Shown here: positions 51,512-59,192 of the stretch, one piece after another
Position numbering within the stretch: the stretch's first letter is position 1
Layout: every line of letters starts with the position of its first letter
Origin: DATJKD01 sp963728295
GTDB taxonomy: Bacteria > Pseudomonadota > Gammaproteobacteria > Steroidobacterales > Steroidobacteraceae
Reading direction: 5' to 3'
NCBI GenBank assembly: GCA_963728295.1
Contig: CAVSKB010000005.1
Location: forward strand, 124,001 to 188,000
Length of the DNA: 64,000 nucleotides
Position numbers and translations under genes: made by a program
Notes under the pieces: model-generated
Database searches by the model: none
Seen by the model: only the letters and a program-made list of their open reading frames with translations
Told to the model about the DNA's origin: nothing

Positions 51512-51516
51512 AGTAC

Positions 51517-51969
51517 ATGAGCAAGGCCGCCGAGTCCGCCGCCACCATCCGCGTTGCGCGCCGCTTCGACGCGCCGCCGGAGCGCGTGTTCGACGCGTGG
51601 CTCGCACCCGCGATGATCGGGCGGTTCATGTTCGGACCGGCGCTGCGCGACGAGGAGGTGCTGCGCATCGAGGTCGACGCCCGGGTGGGCGGCGCGTTCT
51701 CGTTCCTGGTGCGCCGCCAGGGCCAGGAGATCGACCACGTCGGGCATTACCTCGAGATCGATCGCCCGCGACGGCTCGCATTTACGTGGGGCATCGTCGG
51801 GGAGTCGGAGGAGCAGAGCCGGGTCGACATCGAGATCACGCCGCTCGCCCACGGGTGCGAGCTCGTGCTCGTGCACCGGATGGACCCGAAATGGGCCTCG
51901 TACGCTGATCGGGTCCGAGCCGGCTGGTCGACGATGCTGGATGCTCTGTCGCGTGCGCTGGCTGAGTAG
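51517..51969 (+). CDS. SRPBCC (AHSA1-like) family protein
   Basis: 150 residues from ATG 51517, with GGAG from the ArsR 3' end as ribosome site. TIRVARRFDAPPERVFDAWLAPAMIGRFMFG, EVDARVGGAFSFLVRRQGQEIDHVGHYLEIDRPRRLAFTWGI and a closing helix AGWSTMLDALSRALAE define the START-like pocket of AHSA1 proteins. Binds a hydrophobic ligand; role in stress or lipid handling. Forms the common ArsR-SRPBCC operon. Confidence 0.92.
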   Translation: MSKAAESAATIRVARRFDAPPERVFDAWLAPAMIGRFMFGPALRDEEVLRIEVDARVGGAFSFLVRRQGQEIDHVGHYLEIDRPRRLAFTWGIVGESEEQSRVDIEITPLAHGCELVLVHRMDPKWASYADRVRAGWSTMLDALSRALAE

Positions 51970-51974
51970 ATAAA

Positions 51975-52536
51975 TCAGGTAAGCGCGAAGGGCACGCTGC
52001 GGCGCTCGATCTCGAGCAGCTTGAGCTTGGTTATGACGCCGCCCGGTGCGGAGAAGCCGCCCGCCCGATCGCCGGCCGCGAGCACGCGGTGACAGGGAAT
52101 GATGATCGGGATCGGGTTTGCGCCGAGCGCCTGCCCGACGGCGCGCGCAGCGCCCGGCTCGTCTAGCCGCCGCGCAATCTCGCCGTAGGTCAGCGTCTCG
52201 CCTGGCGGGATCGTGCGGGCGACTCGGTAGACGGCCGAATCGAACTCGGACACCGCGCGGAGATCGAGCTCGACCTCACGCAGGTCACCCGGTGGCTCGC
52301 CCGCGAGCAATGCCGCGATGCCGTCGATCGCCGCCTCGATCGCGGCTGGCGGTCGCGCCTCCGTCGCATCTGGAAATCGCCGCCGCAGCCGCGTCCGGGT
52401 CGCCGCCTCGGTGGACTCGGGCAACTGCACACCCACGACGCCGCGGTCGCTCCAGGCGATGCCGAGGCGACCGATCGTCGTATCGAAGAACGCTGCACGG
52501 AGCTCGCCCGGCGGCGCGTCGTGTCAACGGCAGCAT
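51975..52536 (-). CDS. ogt: Methylated-DNA--protein-cysteine methyltransferase, frameshift near N-terminus
   Basis: C-terminal catalytic domain complete: FDSAVYRVARTIPPGETLTYGEIARRL, AARAVGQALGANPIPIIIPCHRVLAAGDRAGGFSAPGGVITKLKLLEIE, with acceptor Cys in PCHRV. The N-terminal strand region AAFFDTTIGRLGIAWSDRGVVGVQLPES lacks a start in its own frame; ATG 52536, which overlaps the response-regulator stop as TGATG, gives MLPLTRRAAG in another frame and joins after deletion of one G at 52507-52509. Repairs O6-alkylguanine. Confidence 0.9.
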
Positions 52537-53033
52537 CACGGTCCATCCGCGGAGTCGATGATGTCCGCGAGTACCTCGGGTGCCACCGGCTTGATCAGGT
52601 GATGGTCGAATCCAGCCTCCTGGGATCGGGCGCGATCGCTCTCCTGTCCCCATCCGGTCTGCGCGACAAGGACGGCGCTGCGCAGGCGAGGCTCCGCGCG
52701 AAGGCGGCGCGCGACTTCGTACCCGTTCAGCCGCGGCAATCCGATATCGATCAGCGCGACATCCGGCTCGAATTCGGCTGCGACCTGCAGCGCTGCCTCG
52801 CCGTCGTGCGCGAGCCGGGTGTCATGACCCATGAGCTTCAGCAGGAACGACAGACTCTCGGCATGGTCGGTGTTGTCGTCCACGACGAGGACACGCCGCC
52901 GCGTCGCGGTTTCCATCGGAAAGTTGCTGTACCCGGCGCGCGCGTCCACCGGGCCCAGCGGCTTTTCCTGCTCCGCGCTCGCCGGCTGCGGTTCAGGCGG
53001 CGGCGAAGACGACGACTTGCGTTTTCGTGGCAT
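52536..53033 (-). CDS. Response regulator receiver protein
   Basis: 165 residues from ATG 53033 (no clear ribosome site; ATG 52916 is an alternative). A 38-residue basic, Ser/Pro-rich head (PRKRKSSSSPPPEPQP) is followed by a CheY-like receiver: RRVLVVDDNTDHAESLSFLLKLMGH, EPDVALIDIGLPRLNGYEVARRL (phosphoacceptor Asp in LIDIG), LVAQTGWGQ and FDHHLIKPVAPEVLADII (Lys). No output domain. No histidine kinase nearby. TGATG overlap with ogt. Confidence 0.88.
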   Translation of the reverse strand: MPRKRKSSSSPPPEPQPASAEQEKPLGPVDARAGYSNFPMETATRRRVLVVDDNTDHAESLSFLLKLMGHDTRLAHDGEAALQVAAEFEPDVALIDIGLPRLNGYEVARRLRAEPRLRSAVLVAQTGWGQESDRARSQEAGFDHHLIKPVAPEVLADIIDSADGP

Positions 53034-53416
53034 GCCGGTCGTGTCGGACCCCGGGGATTCTTCGAATATACGCCGTCCAAAGGCGCCCGCCAGACGGGGC
53101 GTGTCTCGTGCGAGCGACGCGCAAATTCGATCCAGGCGCACCCCCAGACAATGCCGCTGACCCGGCGCTTTGCGTCGTCGCTCCTGTAACCGCTGGATTT
53201 ATCTGGCGAAGGTCCGCCGTTCTAATTTGTGTAAGAAATTTCGGCAGTTAGGGCCGCTTGACACGGATTTCGTGGTGCCGCAGTTTAGCCTGGAGAACAG
53301 CAATTTCCTTCGGGCGCTCCGTCCCGGAGAAGGCGGAAACGGAGACATGACGGGGGCATCTTCCAAGTCCGTTCGCGAGATGGCTTCTCGACGAATCGCG
53401 AGGCTCAGGTGAGCCG
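53034..53416 (+). other. Intergenic region upstream of the lasso cluster
   Basis: 383 bp between the divergent response regulator and the cyclase gene. A consensus -35 TTGACA is at 53258-53263, with only a weak -10 candidate (AGTTTA or TTTAGC, 53282-53290). AATTT and AAATT half-sites flank GTGTAAG around 53224-53240. A 21-codon ORF at 53347 ends four bases before the cyclase gene; no evidence that it is made. Confidence 0.4.
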
Positions 53417-55342
53417 ATGAGCGCCATCGTCGGATTCCTTGGCCTCGACGGCGAAACGGCGTCCGAACGCGACCTTGGACGAATGATCGAGTCGCTGGCA
53501 CACCGCGGTCCCGACGGGCGCAAGGTCTGGCTCGAGGGCAGCGTGGGCCTGGGGCATTGCATGCTCTGCACGACCCCGGAATCGCTGACCGAGCGCCAGC
53601 CACTCCGGCGCGGCCACCTCACGATCACGGCCGACGCGCGCCTCGACAACCGGACCGATCTGTTGCGGATGCTCGGTAACAGCGCAGCCGCCGACTCGAT
53701 CAGTGACAGCGAGCTGATCCTCGACGCCTACCTGCGCTGGGGCGAGGATAGCCCGCAACGACTGCTCGGAGATTTCGCCTTCGCCATCTGGGACTCCAAC
53801 ACACGGCAGCTCTTCTGTGCTCGAGACCATTTCGGAGTCAAGCCCTTCTATTACTTCCACCAGGCCCGACGACGCTTCGTCTTCGGCACCGAGATCAAGG
53901 CGATATTCACGTTTTCGGACATTCCGCGGCGTCTCAACGAGGCGAAGATCGCGGACTACATGCTGGCCAGCTTCGAGGACAAGGAGCGGACCTTCTATCT
54001 CGATATCAACCGCCTGCCGCCCGCCTCAACCATGCTCGTCGGAGCAGGCGGCATCAGGGTCAGGCAGTACTGGGCGCTGGATCCGAAGCGTGAGATCCGG
54101 CTGAAATCGGATGGGGAGTACGCCGAGGCGTACCGCGGTCTCTTTGTCGAGGCCGTGCGCTGCCGGTTACGCAGCGCGTTTCCCGTCGGGTCCATGCTGA
54201 GCGGCGGTCTGGATTCCTCCTCGATCGCATGCGTGGCCAACGAGCTGCTGAGCTCGCACGGTGCTGAGGATCTTCACACCTTCTCGATCGTGTTCGACAA
54301 GGTCAAGAAGAGCGACGAGCGACCGTACATCGAGAATGTGCTCGCCACCCGGCGCTTCTCGTCCCACCTGATCGACGGCGATGGTATTACGCCGCTCGAT
54401 GACCTGGATTCGGTCCTGTGGCACCAGGATGAGCCCTTCTTCGCTCCAAACCTTTCACTCACTCGAAGCGGCTGGCACGCGGCTCACGAACAGGGTGTGC
54501 GCGTGCTGCTGGACGGGGTGTTCGGCGACAACGTCGTGTCACATGGCGCCGAGCACCTGCAGTGGCTGGCAAGCCGGTGGCGGCTCCTGTCGCTATCGCG
54601 CGAACTGCGCGCGTTGAAAGGGAAATGCGAGCGAAACGCGCCCCGCTGGCAACCGTTGTCCTGGTTCGTGGTGAACTACGGCATCAAGCCATACATTCCC
54701 GAGGCTGGCTTGAAAGCCTGGCGCGGTCTGCGCGGACACGCGGGCGATCCGATCGCCGCACAATGTGCCCTGTTTGAGGCCGGTTATCGCGACCGCAACG
54801 AGTTGCGGGGAAGGCTGACGGGCGCAAGCAGGATCGATCGGGTGCCGAAGACTTCGCGGCAGGCCCATTACGCCTCGCTGGTCTCCGGAATGATCCAGAC
54901 GGCGCTGGAGGTCTACGCCCGCGGCTGCAGCGAATTTGGCCTGGAGGCGCGTTTTCCGTTTCTCGACACGCGCCTCGCGGAATTCTGCCTGGCAATTCCG
55001 GGTGAGCAGAAAGTCAGCCAGGGATATACGCGGTCCGTCGTGCGCCGGGCATTGCAGGGGTATTTGCCTGACGCGATCCGCCTCCGTTCGGACAAGGGGA
55101 ATCTTGGCTGGAGTTTCAAAGGCGGGCTCAAGTCACGGCGCGAGCTCGTGGAGCGCACGCTCGAGTCATCCGCCCCGTTCCTGAGCCGGTACTTCGATGC
55201 GGCTCGGCTTCGCAATCTGCACGAGCGTTACAGAACCGGGGCACTTGCCGATGGTGAACTGCTGGACTTGTTCCTGGCGGTCGTTCTGTCCGCATGGCAT
55301 TCGCGTAGTTCAAACGGCTTGATGGCTAACCAGCTGACATAA
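53417..55342 (+). CDS. Lasso peptide macrolactam synthetase (asparagine-synthetase-like cyclase)
   Basis: 641 residues. Class II glutamine-amidotransferase-like domain starts MSAIVGFLG: Cys2 of true asparagine synthetases is Ser, so it cannot use glutamine, which is expected of lasso cyclases. LAHRGPDG, ARLDNRTDLL and ARDHFGVKPFYYF follow. The synthetase domain has the ATP-pyrophosphatase loop SGGLDSSS (262-269) and LEARFPFLDTRLAEF. It adenylates the Asp8 side chain of the precursor and joins it to the Gly1 amine. First gene of the cluster, 85 bp before the precursor. Confidence 0.95.
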   Translation: MSAIVGFLGLDGETASERDLGRMIESLAHRGPDGRKVWLEGSVGLGHCMLCTTPESLTERQPLRRGHLTITADARLDNRTDLLRMLGNSAAADSISDSELILDAYLRWGEDSPQRLLGDFAFAIWDSNTRQLFCARDHFGVKPFYYFHQARRRFVFGTEIKAIFTFSDIPRRLNEAKIADYMLASFEDKERTFYLDINRLPPASTMLVGAGGIRVRQYWALDPKREIRLKSDGEYAEAYRGLFVEAVRCRLRSAFPVGSMLSGGLDSSSIACVANELLSSHGAEDLHTFSIVFDKVKKSDERPYIENVLATRRFSSHLIDGDGITPLDDLDSVLWHQDEPFFAPNLSLTRSGWHAAHEQGVRVLLDGVFGDNVVSHGAEHLQWLASRWRLLSLSRELRALKGKCERNAPRWQPLSWFVVNYGIKPYIPEAGLKAWRGLRGHAGDPIAAQCALFEAGYRDRNELRGRLTGASRIDRVPKTSRQAHYASLVSGMIQTALEVYARGCSEFGLEARFPFLDTRLAEFCLAIPGEQKVSQGYTRSVVRRALQGYLPDAIRLRSDKGNLGWSFKGGLKSRRELVERTLESSAPFLSRYFDAARLRNLHERYRTGALADGELLDLFLAVVLSAWHSRSSNGLMANQLT

Positions 55343-55427
55343 GCAGGGAATTGGCCGTTTTTGATGGCAAACGACTCTTGACCTTAGTAGTGTGTTGCAG
55401 TGGGAGCATAGTGGGAGGTGATGAAGA

Positions 55428-55583
55428 GTGAAGAAGACCTACACGTCTCCGGAGTTGATCGTGCGGGGCACGATCGAGGAGATCACCCAGGGTGATGGGT
55501 GGGGCCTCAGCGATCTTCTCTGGGGCGATGGCACGATTGGCAGCTGTTTCAGGGACAATTCCTGCGACTTTGACGGGTCGTAG
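55428..55583 (+). CDS. Lasso peptide precursor
   Basis: 51 codons from GTG 55428, preceded by GGAGGT eight bases upstream; an in-frame TGA at 55422 rules out an earlier start. Leader residues 1-21 carry Tyr5-x-x-Pro8, Leu10, Gly14 (the RRE-binding motif) and Thr20 at the penultimate position. Predicted core is residues 22-51: Gly1 with Asp8 (ring GDGWGLSD), then a 22-residue loop/tail with Trp11, Cys19, Phe20, Arg21, Cys25, Phe27 and a terminal Gly-Ser. At 30 residues it is longer than most lasso cores. The C-terminal Ser suits modification by the adjacent kinase. Confidence 0.93.
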   Translation: MKKTYTSPELIVRGTIEEITQGDGWGLSDLLWGDGTIGSCFRDNSCDFDGS

Positions 55584-55610
55584 CTGCCTATCGAGTGAGG
55601 CACATTCAGT

Positions 55611-56504
55611 TTGAAGTTCTATTCAGCGTATGGCCTCACAATAGAATCTGCCTTGCTCTTGCCGGACCTCACATCCGGCAAGGGTGGGGTAGACCTCCGC
55701 ATCAGTCTCACGTCTCCGGCACGCCCGGCCACAGATGAAGTACCCGGGATCCAGTGCCTGAGCTCTAGTCCCGCCCGGGTCCACCTCTCATGGCGGGCGG
55801 TCGGCGAGCTGGTCGTTCAGGACGGCAATCGGATCGAGATCACCCCGGCGCCCAATGCGGCCGAGGAGGCGCTGCGCCTGTTCGTCCTCGGCGCAGCGTT
55901 CGGTGTACTTCTTCACCAGCGCGGCCTCCTGGTGCTGCATGGCAGCGCGGTCGTCGTCGGGGGACGGGTGGCCGGCTTCCTCGGCGCAAAGGGGTGGGGA
56001 AAATCCACGACGGCGATGGCGCTCAGACAGCGCGGCCACGCGGTCATATCGGACGAGCTTCTTGTCATCCGATTTGACGGCGAGGACCGGCCTCTGGTGA
56101 TGTCGGGTTCATCGCCCATAAAGCTTCGGTCAGATGCGCTCTCGAGCATGGGTGGGGACCCGGATTCGAGTGTTCCGGTACGACCCGGTCATAACAAGTA
56201 CTTTGTGAGCGAATCGACGATTAGGGACGGGGAGTTCCCGTTGCAAAGCCTCTTCCTGTTACATGCGGGTGATAGGCTGTCCGTGGCGGAAGTCCCCCCG
56301 AGTGAGGCATTCTTCGGCGTCGTACCGCACATTTACGTCTGCCGGTTCGGTACCGGGTTCCTCCAGTCGACAGGAGCCGACCGGGCCTTCAGGCAACTGG
56401 GTTTGCTCTTGAAAAGGACTTCCGTGATGCGCCTGTACCGCCAGCGTGATTTGAACCAACTGTCGGAGATCGCCAAGCTTGTCGAGTTCCACAGCCCGCA
56501 GTGA
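55611..56504 (+). CDS. HPr-kinase-like lasso peptide kinase
   Basis: 297 residues from TTG 55611 (GAGG about ten bases before). The C-terminal half resembles the HprK P-loop domain: HGSAVVVGGRVAGFLGAKGWGKSTT with His110 and Walker A GAKGWGKST (125-133), ISDELLVI (acidic Walker-B-like, Asp148) and HIYVCRFGTG. In Paenibacillus-type clusters the homologous enzyme phosphorylates the C-terminal Ser of the precursor before maturation. Here it sits 27 bp after a precursor that ends in Ser, so the same activity is predicted. Confidence 0.9.
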   Translation: MKFYSAYGLTIESALLLPDLTSGKGGVDLRISLTSPARPATDEVPGIQCLSSSPARVHLSWRAVGELVVQDGNRIEITPAPNAAEEALRLFVLGAAFGVLLHQRGLLVLHGSAVVVGGRVAGFLGAKGWGKSTTAMALRQRGHAVISDELLVIRFDGEDRPLVMSGSSPIKLRSDALSSMGGDPDSSVPVRPGHNKYFVSESTIRDGEFPLQSLFLLHAGDRLSVAEVPPSEAFFGVVPHIYVCRFGTGFLQSTGADRAFRQLGLLLKRTSVMRLYRQRDLNQLSEIAKLVEFHSPQ

Positions 56505-56511
56505 CCGGCCG

Positions 56512-56823
56512 ATGAGCAGCAAGCTGACCACGGCGGCCGTGCTCGTCGCGAGTCCCCAGCAGGTTTCTACCGAGCTTCCGCATCCGGGCGGTGCACACAC
56601 CGTGATACTGGGTCTGCGGGACGGTGTGTACTTCGAGCTGAACGAAGTCGGGGCGCGGATCTGGCAGCTGCTCCAGCAGCCCTGCTCTCTGCAGACGGTG
56701 CTGGCCACCCTGCTCGACGAATATGATGTCAGCCCGGCGAAGTGCGAGGCCGACCTGTTGTCCCTCGTGGAGAACATGCTGAAACGCGGCCTGGTGGAGA
56801 TCCGGGATGGCCCGGGTCGTTAA
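56512..56823 (+). CDS. Lasso RRE protein (PqqD-like, B1)
   Basis: 103 residues from ATG 56512, seven bases after the kinase stop. PqqD fold: VILGLRDGVYFELNEVGARIWQLLQQPCSLQTVLATLLDEYDVSPAKCEADLLSLVENMLKRGLVEI. It binds the leader YxxP motif and delivers the precursor to the protease and cyclase. Its 3' end overlaps the B2 start by 17 bp, showing coupled translation. Confidence 0.93.
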   Translation: MSSKLTTAAVLVASPQQVSTELPHPGGAHTVILGLRDGVYFELNEVGARIWQLLQQPCSLQTVLATLLDEYDVSPAKCEADLLSLVENMLKRGLVEIRDGPGR

Positions 56824-57247
56824 GTTCCTGCGGCTGACCGCGGATCAACGTTGGCTGCTCTGCAAGGTCACGGCACTACTGTCCGCCATCCGCCTGTCGC
56901 TGTGGCTTCTCCCTTACCCGCCCGTGCGAGCGCTGCTCGATCGGATCAGCCAGCATTCCCCCCGGCTTGAACAGGACCCCGCGCCCGCTGAGCAGCTTGC
57001 CTGGGCCACGACGGTGGCTGGACGCATCGTGCCGGGTGGGGGCCATTGCCTGAGCCAGGCGCTCGCGCTGCGTACGTTCCTCGCGCGGCGTGGCTATCCG
57101 GTGCAGATCTGCTTCGGAGTCCGGGAGACAGGTGGCGTGCCCTTCACGGCCCACGCCTGGGTCGAGCACGATGGCCGCGTGCTGATCGGGGGTGGCAACC
57201 TGGAGAGATTCAGAAGACTGCTGGCTCCGTCGGAATCGCACCGATGA
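56807..57247 (+). CDS. Lasso leader peptidase (transglutaminase-like, B2)
   Basis: 146 residues. Transglutaminase-like cysteine protease: Cys81 in GGGHCLSQALALRTFLARRGY, His116 in FTAHAWVEHDGRVL and Asp122 as third member; the N-terminal helices (LSLWLLPYPPVRALLDR) are typical of LarB2/McjB C-terminal domains. Removes the leader after Gln21 to free the Gly1 amine. Split B1/B2 genes are usual for clusters with this leader type. Confidence 0.93.
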   Translation: MARVVKFLRLTADQRWLLCKVTALLSAIRLSLWLLPYPPVRALLDRISQHSPRLEQDPAPAEQLAWATTVAGRIVPGGGHCLSQALALRTFLARRGYPVQICFGVRETGGVPFTAHAWVEHDGRVLIGGGNLERFRRLLAPSESHR

Positions 57248-57269
57248 ACTGTCGCGGTCACCGGCGCGG

Positions 57270-59192
57270 GTGAGTCCTGCGTTGAGAGAGCACAGAGCTC
57301 CAGGTCATCGTTGGACTGGCCGCGACGGCCTGCGCGCGGATCGCGCGGTGAGGCTGGTATGGAGCGCGGCGCCGGGATGGACGGTCGCCAGCATCGTCGT
57401 CATGGCTCTGCAGAGCCTCGTTACGCTCGCCACGCTTTACCTTTTCAAGCTCATCGTCGATTACTTGACCCGCGCTGGCGGCGAAACCGCCGCGCAACGC
57501 TCCGTCGATGAGCTGATCGTGCTGATTGGCGTCGCGCTGGCGATCAACCTGTTCGGCAACCTGCTGCATGCCATCCTCGCGCATATCAGCACGGTCCAGG
57601 CGAATCTGGTCTCGGACCACATGCTGCGTATCGTCCAGTCGAAATCCATCGAGCTGGATCTCGCCTACTACGAGAACTCGCAGTTCTTCGACAAGCTGCA
57701 TCGCGCGCAGCGGGAAGCTCCCGCACGTCCCGTCCGCATCGTCGAGGGGCTGAGCCAGGTCGCCCGCAACGGTCTCACCCTGATCGGCGCGTTCGCGCTG
57801 CTCCTGACCTTTCACTGGAGCGTCGTGCTGGCCGTCGTGGTCGCCTCTATACCCGTCATGGTCTATCGGCTGCGGTATGCCGAGGACCTCTACGCGTTGC
57901 AGCGACAGAAGACCAACGTCGATCGCGTCAGCCGGTATCTGAACCAGATCGTCACCAGCGCCGATGCTGCCAAGGAAGTACGCGTATTTGGATTTGGCCC
58001 GCTTCTGATCGACCGTTTTGGCGAGCTGCGAAGGTCGATTCGCACGGGGCTCAGGCAACTCTCGTTCCAGGCTCAGCGCCGGCGATTCGTCACGGAGTCC
58101 GTGGCTGCCCTGGTCGGATTCGGCGCGCTGGGCTTCATCGCCTACAGTGCGTTCAGGGGCACGACGACGCTCGGCGAGCTCGTGATGTACTTCGGTGCGT
58201 TTCAGGTGGCAATGGGCGCGCTGAGGCCGACGCTCGCGGGACTTGCCGAACTGTATGAGAACAACCTGTTCCTGTCGTCGCTCTACGAGTTCCTCGATGT
58301 GGCGCCCACTGTTCCGGACCCGGTCACACCGAAACCGGTGCCGTCACCGTGGCGCTCCGGTCTCAAGGCGGAGTGTTTGAGTTTCCGATATCCCGGCACC
58401 GATGCATTGGTCCTGGATTCAGTCAGCCTCGACATCCGGCCGGGCGAGGTCGTCGCGCTGGTCGGGCGCAACGGCTCCGGCAAGACATCGCTGACCAAGC
58501 TGCTGTGTCGCCTGTACGACCCTGACAGCGGACACATCGTCATCGACGGAACGGACCTGCGTGAATTCGCTTCTGCGGACCTCCGGCGCCAGATCAGCGT
58601 CATCTACCAGGACTTCGGCCGCTATCACATGACTGCCCGCGAGAACATCCGGCTCGGCTCACCGGAGCTGAGCCCCGATGATCCGATAATCGTCGCCGCG
58701 GCTCGCTGGGCTGGCATCCACGACGAGTTGATGCAACTGCCGCAGGGCTACGACACGATGATGAGCCGGATGCTCGCCGACGGCGAGGAGCTCAGCATCG
58801 GGCAGTGGCAGAAACTGGCCCTGGCGCGGGCATATGTGCGCCGATCCCAGCTGATCATTCTCGACGAACCGACCAGTTCGCTCGACGCTGCCGCGGAATT
58901 CGCGTTCTTCGAACGGTTCCGCGAAATGGCACAGGGGCGTTCGGCGCTGATCATCAGTCATCGGTTCTCGACCGTGCGTATGGCGGACCGCGTCTTCGTG
59001 CTCGATGCCGGTCGCGTGGTCGAACAAGGCACGCATGGCGGCCTGATCGCCGCGAAGGGCCTGTATGCGGACCTCTACGGGAAGCAGGCCTCGTATTACG
59101 AGCCGGAGCCCGCTTCGCAACAGGGCGGCGTCGCTGCGTCACGTCGGGACGACGTCGACGCACCGCCGCCGCGAACCGCTACGGGCCCTTGA
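57270..59192 (+). CDS. Lasso peptide ABC exporter (D)
   Basis: About 640 residues; start uncertain (GTG 57270 or TTG 57282, with an AGG-poor upstream; frame is open back to 57192). Six-helix exporter domain (GWTVASIVVMALQSLVTLATLYLFKLIVDYL, LIVLIGVALAINLFGNLLHAIL, GLTLIGAFALLLTFHWSVVLAVVVASIPVMVY), then nucleotide-binding domain with Walker A VGRNGSGKTS, Q-loop IYQDFGRYH, degenerate signature LSIGQWQKLALARA, Walker B LIILDEPTSSLD and H-loop ISHRF. Exports the mature peptide and gives self-immunity. No isopeptidase or TonB receptor gene follows. Confidence 0.93.
   Translation: MSPALREHRAPGHRWTGRDGLRADRAVRLVWSAAPGWTVASIVVMALQSLVTLATLYLFKLIVDYLTRAGGETAAQRSVDELIVLIGVALAINLFGNLLHAILAHISTVQANLVSDHMLRIVQSKSIELDLAYYENSQFFDKLHRAQREAPARPVRIVEGLSQVARNGLTLIGAFALLLTFHWSVVLAVVVASIPVMVYRLRYAEDLYALQRQKTNVDRVSRYLNQIVTSADAAKEVRVFGFGPLLIDRFGELRRSIRTGLRQLSFQAQRRRFVTESVAALVGFGALGFIAYSAFRGTTTLGELVMYFGAFQVAMGALRPTLAGLAELYENNLFLSSLYEFLDVAPTVPDPVTPKPVPSPWRSGLKAECLSFRYPGTDALVLDSVSLDIRPGEVVALVGRNGSGKTSLTKLLCRLYDPDSGHIVIDGTDLREFASADLRRQISVIYQDFGRYHMTARENIRLGSPELSPDDPIIVAAARWAGIHDELMQLPQGYDTMMSRMLADGEELSIGQWQKLALARAYVRRSQLIILDEPTSSLDAAAEFAFFERFREMAQGRSALIISHRFSTVRMADRVFVLDAGRVVEQGTHGGLIAAKGLYADLYGKQASYYEPEPASQQGGVAASRRDDVDAPPPRTATGP

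Noticed and set aside
53347..53412. 21-codon ORF (MTGASSKSVREM...) just upstream of the lasso cyclase, considered as a second precursor
   Set aside because: It lacks the YxxP leader motif, a Gly-to-Asp/Glu ring pattern and a ribosome site; the true precursor is at 55428.
55421..55492. ATG at 55421 as start of the lasso precursor
   Set aside because: It is in another frame and gives a 23-residue peptide without leader features; the GTG at 55428 has better spacing to GGAGGT and the correct leader.
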